Origin: an uncultured Fretibacterium sp.
Lineage (GTDB): Bacteria > Synergistota > Synergistia > Synergistales > Aminobacteriaceae
Length of the DNA: 19,572 nucleotides
Reading direction: 5' to 3'
Assembly: GCA_937892105.1 (NCBI GenBank)
Contig: CALAUZ010000426.1
Span: 1 to 19,572, forward strand
Shown in pieces: positions 13,410 through 19,572 of this stretch. Below the pieces are notes generated by a model, which was not told where the DNA came from, did no database searches, and was given only the letters and a program-made list of their open reading frames with translations. Every line of letters begins with the position of its first letter. The stretch's first letter is position 1. A program made the position numbers and the translations under genes.

Positions 13410-13758
13410 AGTGTGGAGGCTTCACGTATCTATGGACACTCTTCATGAGAATTGGGCATAATCTACGCTTCCAAGCCTCGAAAGCCTGTTCGATATTGGC
13501 GCGAATATCCTCCTCAATGTCGACCCTGTGCTCAAGAACGCTAATGTGGGACTTCACTAAGTCGCAAATGTCGTTGAGCCTCTCCGAGAGCTTCAGGAGG
13601 AACACAGTATCTTCGTTCGGCCTCGTAGAGTTTTCGGTGCAGTTGCAACGTTCATCCCAGATGTAGTGTGTCTCGAAGATATCGGCGACCTCGTCTCGCC
13701 ACGGATAGAGCGTATCGGCGTACTCTCTCCAGTGGTTAAGAACCTCGTCATAGTTCAT
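13399..13758 (-). CDS. Hypothetical phage protein, 119 aa
   Basis: MNYDEVLNHWREYADTLYPW, then YIWDERCNCTENSTRPNEDT and a helical, charged second half (LKLSERLNDICDLVKSHISV...DIEEDIRANIEQAFEAWKRR). No family is recognised; it is acidic in the middle and rich in Trp. The start at 13758 is preferred over the longer frame because GGAGGTGAGAGG lies immediately before it, an excellent ribosome binding site. It is the first gene of the phage minus-strand early operon, divergent from the RHH-like gene. Confidence 0.65.
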   Translation of the reverse strand: MNYDEVLNHWREYADTLYPWRDEVADIFETHYIWDERCNCTENSTRPNEDTVFLLKLSERLNDICDLVKSHISVLEHRVDIEEDIRANIEQAFEAWKRRLCPILMKSVHRYVKPPHYDV

Positions 13759-13908
13759 CCTCTCACCTCCTCTCAGCAGAAGAGACCGTGCGCGCAAAGA
13801 TACAGCCTCTTCGATAAAGTAATATCTCTATGAAACAGTGAACTCCTAAGGTGTTTTTTCTCTCAGATTGAGTGATTATCGTGAACATTACAAACTGCAA
13901 ACAAATAT

Positions 13909-14124
13909 GTGAAGTCCAAGGCATCAGTCAAAGATTTCAAGTATCACGGCAGTCAAGAAAGGAGAGAAGTCGAATTGAGAAAACTGTTCAGTCTCTCAAT
14001 TGAGAATGAGCCCCCCGAGTACTTGCGGAGGATTGCGGCGACCAGACAACTCGAGACGGGCGACAAGAGTTCCGTAACCTCGATAATCAACGAAGCCGTA
14101 CGGGAATTCCTTGGGAGATGCTAG
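13909..14124 (+). CDS. Ribbon-helix-helix-like small protein, up to 71 aa
   Basis: The C-terminal part EPPEYLRRIAATRQLETGDK then SSVTSIINEAVREFLGRC has the look of an Arc/CopG-type ribbon-helix-helix: a short strand, helix A, a GDKSS turn and helix B ending in EAVREFL. The longest frame begins with GTG at 13909, with no ribosome binding site; a TTG at 13975 has AAGGAG 10 nt upstream and is an alternative start that keeps the whole domain. The gene diverges from the minus-strand operon and overlaps the start of the primase relic by 14 nt. It may act as a phage regulator; that is inference. Confidence 0.5.
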   Translation: MKSKASVKDFKYHGSQERREVELRKLFSLSIENEPPEYLRRIAATRQLETGDKSSVTSIINEAVREFLGRC

Positions 14125-14992
14125 CGACTGCTATTATCCGCATTTGCATGGTTATGGGGAACGGTTAAGATATGTTCAGGAAATCGTAGGTCTCGTTGCA
14201 ATCGGGAACGTATACTTCGAGGCGATAGTAATAGCTTACGGCGGAGGACGAAACGGCAAGTCAACCTTCTGGAACACGATAGCGCGAGTACAGGGTAATA
14301 ACTCTTACTCCGGGAAAATATCGGCAGGAACACTCACACTAGGTTATCGTCAGCATGTGAAGGCTGAACTAGCGGAAGCGCGAGGAAAACGTCTCCTGAC
14401 AGCGTCAGAACTAGAGGAGGGTATGCGCCTCAATACGGCAGTAGTCAAGAACCTATGCTCGACTGACCGCATACAAGCCGAACAGAAGTTCAAAGCCCCG
14501 TTCTCGTTTACGCCATCTCATACGCTAGATGAAGGAATGTGGCGGAGACTGATACTTGTGCCGTTCAAAGCGACCATTGAGGAAGAGCGGGACGTGAAGA
14601 ACTATTCGGATCATCTCGTGGAGCACACAGGCGGAGTGTGGATAATCGAGGGCGCACAACGAATCATCGAGAAAGAGTATAAGCTCGATACGCATCAGAT
14701 CGTCTCTGAAGCGAAGAAGGATTACCGTGCGGCTAACGACTGGTTCTCTCAGTTACTACGAGATTGCTGCGAGGTCGATCCGAACGCTTCAGTACAATCG
14801 AGCGTACTATACCTAGCGTATCGGGACTATTGCGAGAGCAACGACTAACATGTGCGCAGTACGAAGGTCTTCTCGAATGCACTCAAGGGCGCAGGGTTCA
14901 GTCGGAAAAATAGCGGCAATTGCGTTACGATCACAGGTCTGAAGTTGCGAGTTCCCCCGTCAGTAGGAAGAACAACACAGTACGAACAGTAA
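14111..14992 (+). pseudogene. D5/P4-type phage primase-helicase, truncated and interrupted
   Basis: The helicase half of a phage/plasmid D5-type primase: RLRYVQEIVGLVAIGNVYFE, Walker A YGGGRNGKST (43-52), LAEARGKRLLTASELEEGMR, LCSTDRIQAEQKFKAPFSFT, DEGMWRRLILVPF, NDWFSQLLRDCCEVDP and YRDYCESND. TAA at 14846-14848 is followed in the same frame by the family's usual ending, HVRSTKVFSNALKGAGFSRK to GLKL, up to 14992, so the stop is a nonsense mutation. About 15 residues normally between PSHTL and DEGMWRR (the sensor-1 'TNH' segment) are missing, and so is the whole primase half. The frame opens with TTG right after an upstream stop. It would unwind DNA at the phage origin if intact; here it is dead. 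Confidence 0.8.
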
Positions 14993-15647
14993 CGATCAGT
15001 GCAACACAGTGCAGGTAATGCAGGTCATTTCCCAACTATACATAATAAAAATCAAAATCAATTCACACGACCTCGATCTGCGCGTTGCTTCTCGTGCCAT
15101 TGAGCAACACACACATGTTGTGTTTCATTATGACGGGGAAGGCACGTAGCTCAAATCGCCATCTCGCATTACACGTTATCGCTCAAGTCCGTCCGTACAG
15201 TTACAAAGTCGAACGTTCACGAAAGTAGTTCACCGAGCAATAGTCGTGTTCGTGCGCTCAGTTGAGAACTGTACGCTGCACTATGCTATTTCTTCATCGT
15301 GAAGGTAGACGCGCGTTTCGTAACTGACGACACTAATAACGTTCGGCGCTCCAGCCACTTATCTGCCTTCGTGCTCAGAATGACAGAGGATAACGCCCTT
15401 TACGTGTAAGCTCATTCCGCCACATAGATTACGACCAACCCGACTATGCGCCTTTGACCGCGTTGAGCTTAACGATTGTGCAGTGTTAGTTCGCTGAGAC
15501 CGACTAAGCGTCATCGGGCGATGGCGTGAACGTGGAGTACGATTTGTACGTCGTCGATATGAACTGTTTGCGCTTGACGATGACCTTGTCGTCGCGTCTT
15601 CTCGTTGATGATGAAACGCGCATTGTGAGGTCGTTCGTCTCGCTCAG
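14993..15647. other. 655-bp interval, probably decayed phage or nuclease sequence
   Basis: No intact gene. Minus-strand frames show short coding-like stretches without a recognisable family: DDKVIVKRKQFISTTYKSYS near 15590-15530, and GAPNVISVVSYETRVYLHDE near 15360-15295, each cut by stops. They are probably gene debris. An AT-rich patch (15035-15065) separates the primase relic from it. No tRNA, terminator or tandem repeat was seen. Confidence 0.4.
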
Positions 15648-15988
15648 TTAAACTTCGTTGGTGTTTCTTCGTATCGTGTCGACCGGCCACGCATATTTAT
15701 TCAGTGGAGCGCACGCCTCATTCAGTGCATGGTTCTTGCTGTAGTTGATGTTCAGCATGGTAACGAAGACTTCGATATCGCCATGCTGCCGAACGCCTCA
15801 CTCAGTCGCAGGACTTGACGCTCCGGCTGCTCTGAGGTGCTCTGGTGCTCCCATAGGTTCAGAGAGTTCACGATGATGAAGGATATGCCATTCATCATGA
15901 TGAGATACGCAGCGTCCTCGATAGTGTTGAAATGAATCTCGTTCGGATCGTCATAATCCGAGGTGTTCATAGCGTTGAACAAGCACAA
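15648..15988 (-). pseudogene. Rpn-family PD-(D/E)XK nuclease, decayed
   Basis: Minus-strand remains of an Rpn/transposase-like PD-(D/E)XK nuclease: NAMNTSDYDDPNEIHFNTIE, DAAYLIMMNGISFIIVNSLN, LWEHQST, then a jump straight to PERQVLRLSEAFG, a frameshift, and DIEVFVTMLNINYSKNHALN, EACAPLNKYAWPVDTIRRNT up to TAA at 15648-15650. The EHQST motif holds the catalytic Glu region (ExQ of this family). About 60-80 residues between EHQST and PERQ are deleted, as is the C-terminal part. Family members promote RecA-independent recombination by transient DNA cleavage. The relic begins 18 nt after the stop of the AAA protein, the last position of that operon. Confidence 0.8.
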
Positions 15989-16005
15989 CGTCCATTCACA
16001 GCCAA

Positions 16006-17562
16006 CTATCTGACTTCTCGCGTTTCAGCATTCGCCACCAGCACCGCAGTGATCTCCTCGCGCCCCTCTCCGCCGTAGCCTTCCGAATATCCGCGCTCTC
16101 GTATCTGTTGTTCACCTATGCGTTTCATCTCATCGACCATCGCACTAGTCTTCGCTAATTTGAACTCCAGCACGACCATCAGATTCTTGAACTGAATGAC
16201 TACATCCGCCCGCCCTTTCGACGTATGAGGCTCACTGTACGAGATGATCCCTGCACCGCGTAACAGCATGACAAACATTGAGCGATACCAGAACTCGTTG
16301 CAGTTCTTGATGAAGTCATCGTAAGCGACCCCAGCAAGCGCAGTATTGTAGAGTCTGACGATTTCGGGGATGTCGCCCTGACGCAAAGCCTTCCAGATTT
16401 GATTACCGAGAAGCGCATAGCCCTCAACGCGATAAATGAGTTTGAGGTACATGCTCGACAACGAGTTCATCACTTCACGGTTGGGATAATCGAGCGTCAA
16501 TAGCTGTTCCTCTTTCTTCTCGATGGTGAGATAGCCGCTCTGATAGAGGAAACTCGGAGCGTCAGCCTGTTCAATCTCCTGTGCGCTGATGAAGTCGTTG
16601 CTGTTGATGACGATGTGGCGATAGTCTTCAGGGTCAAGTATCTGGTGGTCTTTCATCCACTCGACGATAAAGAAGGGAGAGCCGCTCTCGTACCAGTAGT
16701 TCCGAAACTCACCCTTCTTGAGGCATTGAAGTATTGAGAACGGATTGTACAGCCTCGTCCGCCCGTCAAAACTAAAGCCGTCGTAGTATTCTCTCAAACG
16801 CGCAAGAAGCTCATCCCGAGTGATCCCCATCTCAGTAGAAGTAAAGTTCAGCCATTCATTAAAGCAGCATTCAAGCTCATTCTGAGTGTACCCCGCGATG
16901 TCGCCGTACTGCCTATCCATAGAAATATCCTCAAGGTTATTCATGGCGGAAAACACGCCCATCTTGCTGAACTTGGAAATCCCAGTGATGAAGACAAAGC
17001 GCATAAACTCATCACAGCTCTTCAGCACCGTGTAAAATGAGCGCAGGACTTCTCGCATCTCATTAGCTCTCTTGAGGTTCGCGAGGTTGTCGAGTATCGG
17101 CTTGTCGTATTCGTCTATAAGTACCGTTACACGACCAGCCTTCCTAAAAATAGCGCGTATAAGTCGCCGTAACATTACATCGCAGTTTGTCTCGGTGCTT
17201 AACTCCAATTCGTTATCTTGCGCTATTTCTTCCAATCGCTGGATTAAATTCTGATTGAGTTCATCAGTATTGCTGTAACTTCCCAGTGAACTCATATCTA
17301 ACCTCAATACAGGTGAAGGGTGCTCCGACTGCCTCGTTACCCACTGTTCAGCCGCAAGACCATCGAATAGTTCTTTGCGCCCGCTGAACATCGCGCCAAG
17401 AGTCGAAAGCATTAACGACTTGCCGAACCTGCGAGGTCGCGAGAGAAAATACCGCTCACCCTGTTCAATAAGCTCAAGCAATTTCGCTGTCTTGTCCACA
17501 TACAAGTAATTCTGCTCCCTGATTTTCACAAAGTCCTGAACACCTATAGGTAACTTCTTCAA
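16006..17562 (-). CDS. AAA-ATPase-like protein with PD-(D/E)XK nuclease domain
   Basis: An intact 518-residue protein of the AAA-ATPase_like plus PDDEXK_9 family (formerly DUF1703). Signature start LPIGVQDFVKIREQNYLYVD then KTAKLLELI; Walker A SRPRRFGKSL (41-50); Walker B VLIDEYDKP (147-155); sensor FVFITGISKFSKMG; DISMDRQYGDIAGYTQNELE; EYYDGFSFDGRTRLYNPFSI; C-terminal nuclease motif GRADVV (Asp453) with LEFK (Glu466, Lys468). It begins with TTG at 17560-17562, justified by AAGGAG 9 nt upstream and the conserved MKKLPIG start. The gene follows the integrase by 20 nt, as part of the toxin-antitoxin/integrase unit. The family is abundant in gut and oral anaerobes. A role in DNA binding or cleavage on mobile DNA is suspected but not established. 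Confidence 0.93.
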   Translation of the reverse strand: MKKLPIGVQDFVKIREQNYLYVDKTAKLLELIEQGERYFLSRPRRFGKSLMLSTLGAMFSGRKELFDGLAAEQWVTRQSEHPSPVLRLDMSSLGSYSNTDELNQNLIQRLEEIAQDNELELSTETNCDVMLRRLIRAIFRKAGRVTVLIDEYDKPILDNLANLKRANEMREVLRSFYTVLKSCDEFMRFVFITGISKFSKMGVFSAMNNLEDISMDRQYGDIAGYTQNELECCFNEWLNFTSTEMGITRDELLARLREYYDGFSFDGRTRLYNPFSILQCLKKGEFRNYWYESGSPFFIVEWMKDHQILDPEDYRHIVINSNDFISAQEIEQADAPSFLYQSGYLTIEKKEEQLLTLDYPNREVMNSLSSMYLKLIYRVEGYALLGNQIWKALRQGDIPEIVRLYNTALAGVAYDDFIKNCNEFWYRSMFVMLLRGAGIISYSEPHTSKGRADVVIQFKNLMVVLEFKLAKTSAMVDEMKRIGEQQIRERGYSEGYGGEGREEITAVLVANAETREVR

Positions 17563-17582
17563 TCACATCAGCTCCTTTGATC

Positions 17583-18558
17583 TCAAATGATATTATCAGC
17601 GGCGTTGTCCTCGATAGCATCTTCGCGCATGAAGTATTCTCGAAGGACTCGAGTTGACTTGTGCCCCGTCTGGTTCATTATAGAGCGTTCACTCTTGCCC
17701 TGACGGATAGCTGTAGTTACGAACCCAGATCGCAGACTGTGAGCAGTGAGGTCTAACGATAGACCCGCTCTCGCCGCTGTATGTTTCACTATCAACCGAA
17801 TACTCTGCGGTGTCAGTCGGTCGTCCGTTACATGGTCGCCCTTCAGTATCCTTGTGAAGAGTGCGCCCTCAGAGCCGCGAATGTTGAGCCACTTCTTCAA
17901 CAGTTCGGTCGGAGAGACTGACTTATCGTTGCTCGGAAATATCGCTTTCGTCATACCACGACGTTCTTGGTCAGTCTTTGAACGTTCGACCTCAATCAAC
18001 AGAACTTCCTGCGTTCCTCTGAATACCCATTTGAGATGCTCGATGTCAATAGCGCACAGCTCCGAACGTCTGAAAGCACCAGCGAACCCCAACGCGATTA
18101 TTGCCCTGTCTCGGACGTTCTTGGGCGAATTGTCTTCGGGTATCGTGTTCAGCAGGTAGCGCACGATTTCTACTGTCGCTGCGTCAGGCCTCTTGTGTGC
18201 TGTCCCATATTCCCGCCTACAGCTCTTCAGAAGCTTCTTCACTAACAGGCTTTCGGTTGGCAATGGTAACTCTTGAGCCTTATGTGTAGCCGATATAGCC
18301 GCCATAGTCTGCTCAATTGTCGCATAGGATAATCCGTCCCATGTCAGTGATGTACATCGCGAGTATTTCCGGCTCGACCGGATACGAAGGACTGAACCCC
18401 TTATCCAGACACCAGTTCGCGAACCGTTTGAGGCGCAAGGTGTAGGCTCATCTGGTCTCAGGAGCTACCCATGCCTCGACAAGACGAAGCACCTTGTCGG
18501 CGTATGGAAGGATAGCTACTGTTATCGTCTCAGAATTGACTACTTGATTTTCACTCAT
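17583..18558 (-). pseudogene. Tyrosine recombinase (integrase), one nonsense and one frameshift
   Basis: The catalytic half is intact: Arg in GAFRRSELCAID, then ERSKTDQE with the beta-hairpin Lys, HSLRSGFVTTAI (HxxR), TGHKS and the nucleophile Tyr in LREYFMRED. The N-terminal core-binding half is also there but broken. It starts at ATG 18556-18558 (MSENQVVNSETITVAILPYA), has TGA at 18448-18450 (codon 37, ETR*AYTLRLKRF, probably CGA to TGA), and shifts frame at about 18342; after that base it continues WDGLSYATIEQTMAAISATH. The start codon shares its A with the toxin stop (TGATG), so it was translated by coupling. A restart at 18305 would yield a 240-residue catalytic domain; whether that is active is unknown. 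A related scrap lies at 2430-2545. Confidence 0.88.
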
Positions 18559-18887
18559 CACAGTTCATATTTCTTGATACGCTCATGCGCTATTTCGTAA
18601 ACTTCCTCATCTTCTCGCAGTCCGATTACTATTACTAGTAACTTAGCATCTGTACGAATGAGCTTGTAAAAGATTCTTATTCCCTCGCCTAGCAGCTTGA
18701 TTTTAAGATAACCAGTGAGATTTCTGCCACGTTTATGACCTAGAGGCTTGCTGTACCCTCCTTCGCTATTGGGTAGCGGATTTCCCTTCACTCGTTTTAT
18801 CGCTTTATCTGTTATTAGTTGCTGGGGGCGGGGAAATTGGTTGTAGTCATCCTCGACTTCGGGAAGATATACAAGCTCCCACTTCAT
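18558..18887 (-). CDS. RelE/ParE-family toxin
   Basis: A 109-residue toxin of the RelE/ParE superfamily, beginning MKWELVYLPEVEDDYNQFPR, with LGHKRGRNLTGYLKIKLLGE, GIRIFYKLIRTDAKLLVIVI and GLREDEEVYEIAHERIKKYE. The LTGYxKIKLxxxGIRIxYKLI and GxREDEExY patterns are typical. RelE members cleave mRNA on the ribosome and ParE members poison gyrase; the sequence does not tell which. Its ATG overlaps the antitoxin stop (ATGA), the usual order for Phd/YefM systems. The stop overlaps the integrase start by one base. It looks intact. Confidence 0.9.
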   Translation of the reverse strand: MKWELVYLPEVEDDYNQFPRPQQLITDKAIKRVKGNPLPNSEGGYSKPLGHKRGRNLTGYLKIKLLGEGIRIFYKLIRTDAKLLVIVIGLREDEEVYEIAHERIKKYEL

Positions 18888-19207
18888 TCAAACACAACCT
18901 CGCCAATGCTGTCTAAATCTGCCTGAGTTATGCCGAGACGTTGATCCATCTCTGCCTCAGTAATAACGTTCGAAGGGTCGTAATGTTCCATGCGCTTAAC
19001 TGCTATTGTTAGTAGAAGGTAGTCGTTAAGCGCATCCGTTATCTCTAAATATTCATCAGGCGATACTAAGACAGCTTCAGCAGTATTATTCTTCATGACT
19101 ACTTTCGAGCCGTGAGCTTTGACCTCTGAAAATATCTTTCCGGCCATCCCTCGATTAAAGTGTGAAAGAGGTACAGTATTCTTAATTGCACTTACAACTG
19201 ATGACAT
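18884..19207 (-). CDS. Phd/YefM-family antitoxin
   Basis: A 107-residue antitoxin. TVPLSHFNRGMAGKIFSEVK, HGSKVVMKNNTAEAVLVSPD and EYLEITDALNDYLLL form the Phd/YefM DNA-binding fold (residues about 10-75). The C-terminal half (ITEAEMDQRLGITQADLDSI to EVVFE) is the flexible toxin-binding tail. A clear site, AAAGGAG, stands 8 nt before the ATG. It probably represses its own promoter (19230-19258) together with the toxin, as is standard for the family. It is the first gene of the five-gene unit. Confidence 0.92.
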   Translation of the reverse strand: MSSVVSAIKNTVPLSHFNRGMAGKIFSEVKAHGSKVVMKNNTAEAVLVSPDEYLEITDALNDYLLLTIAVKRMEHYDPSNVITEAEMDQRLGITQADLDSIGEVVFE

Positions 19208-19229
19208 TTTCTCAGCTCCTTTTGTGAAT

Positions 19230-19258
19230 ATTATATGAGAGATTTATCAACGAATAAA
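19230..19258 (-). promoter_or_regulatory. Promoter of the toxin-antitoxin unit
   Basis: On the minus strand TTTATT (19253-19258), 17 nt, TATAAT (19230-19235), 22 nt before the antitoxin start. The -35 is weak, as is common for autoregulated toxin-antitoxin promoters. Confidence 0.5.
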
Positions 19259-19294
19259 ATAACAAATTATGGGATAAATTTTTGAAGATGGTTA

Positions 19295-19500
19295 TTGATA
19301 ACGGAAGAATCTAGTGTCTTTATAAGCATGTCATGTTAAGTATGGGACTCTTAATGTAACGGAGCAAGAAGTCTCCCGCTGATACGAGCCTGAACCTAGA
19401 CCAGACTACAAAAACAGCAATTTCAGCACACCTTAATATGATAGTATGTATAAAGTAGCATTTCCCAGCTAATACAAATTCATTTAGGGAGGTATCTTTA
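19295..19500 (+). promoter_or_regulatory. Promoter and long leader of the right-edge PTS gene
   Basis: TTGATA (19295-19300), 18 nt, TTTATA (19319-19324) is a possible promoter, giving a leader of about 170 nt. The leader holds an imperfect inverted repeat, GGGACTC (19344-19350) with GTCTCCC (19371-19377). PTS operons of this type are often controlled by BglG/LicT antitermination in the leader, but I do not find the RAT sequence or a T-tailed terminator here, so such control is not shown. Confidence 0.35.
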
Positions 19501-19572
19501 TGGCAAGCAAGTATGACGCCCTTTCACGTATCATCATCCAGAACGTAGGCGGTAAAGCCAACATTAACTCTA
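19501..19572 (+). CDS. Beta-glucoside PTS EIIB-containing subunit (5' end only)
   Basis: The first 24 codons, MASKYDALSRIIIQNVGGKA then NINS, match the N-terminus of the EIIB domain of bglF/bglP-type EIIBCA proteins (usual start 'MxxxYxxLAxxIIxxVGGKxNIxxLxHCxTRLRF'). GGGAGG stands 7 nt before the ATG. The rest, including the phospho-Cys motif, lies beyond the window. This gene is outward-facing and opposite in direction to the decayed copy at 8641-9460, which lacks exactly this N-terminal part. Confidence 0.85.

Noticed and set aside
19344..19377. RAT antiterminator hairpin before the PTS gene
   Set aside because: The inverted repeat is imperfect, the RAT consensus is absent and no terminator follows it.

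Overview
The window looks like an accessory, decaying stretch of a chromosome from an anaerobic bacterium. Strong AAGGAG-type ribosome binding sites, a beta-glucoside PTS, a clostridial-type GH36 alpha-galactosidase and the protein families present suggest a gut- or rumen-type Bacillota, with Synergistota as an alternative. The species cannot be told from the sequence. Intact genes sit beside many broken ones.

Layout. 1-2.6 kb is a small-element zone: three related excisionase-like HTH genes on the minus strand, a DUF488-family gene split by one extra C, three tandem related structured RNA units (1641-2048) with their own sigma70-like promoters, and a worn integrase scrap. 2.8-7.7 kb is ordinary chromosome with an intact alpha-galactosidase and a chemoreceptor that has a triplicated helical segment and a duplicated sensor domain. 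7.8-9.46 kb is the wreck of a minus-strand beta-glucoside operon (PTS EIICA, then 6-phospho-beta-glucosidase).

9.5-15.0 kb is a prophage relic. On the minus strand it carries early and recombination genes: DpnD/PcfM-like small proteins, an HTH regulator, an SSB-like protein, a Lar-like zinc protein, a PD-(D/E)XK nuclease and an AAA ATPase. On the plus strand it carries an RHH-like gene and a broken D5-type primase-helicase. Most of the longer phage genes contain in-frame stops or small indels.

15.6-19.2 kb reads as one minus-strand transcription unit: Phd/YefM antitoxin, RelE/ParE toxin, tyrosine recombinase (one TGA and one frameshift), an intact AAA-ATPase/PD-(D/E)XK protein, and an Rpn-like nuclease relic. 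At the right edge a second beta-glucoside PTS gene begins on the plus strand, preceded by a leader of about 200 nt.

How it fits together. The functioning parts appear to be sugar use (alpha-galactosidase and the right-edge PTS), one chemoreceptor, one toxin-antitoxin pair and the AAA/PDDEXK protein. The rest is mobile-element debris. The most promising undescribed item is the three-unit RNA array at 1641-2048: its stems are conserved while some stem bases change, and no known RNA family was recognised.
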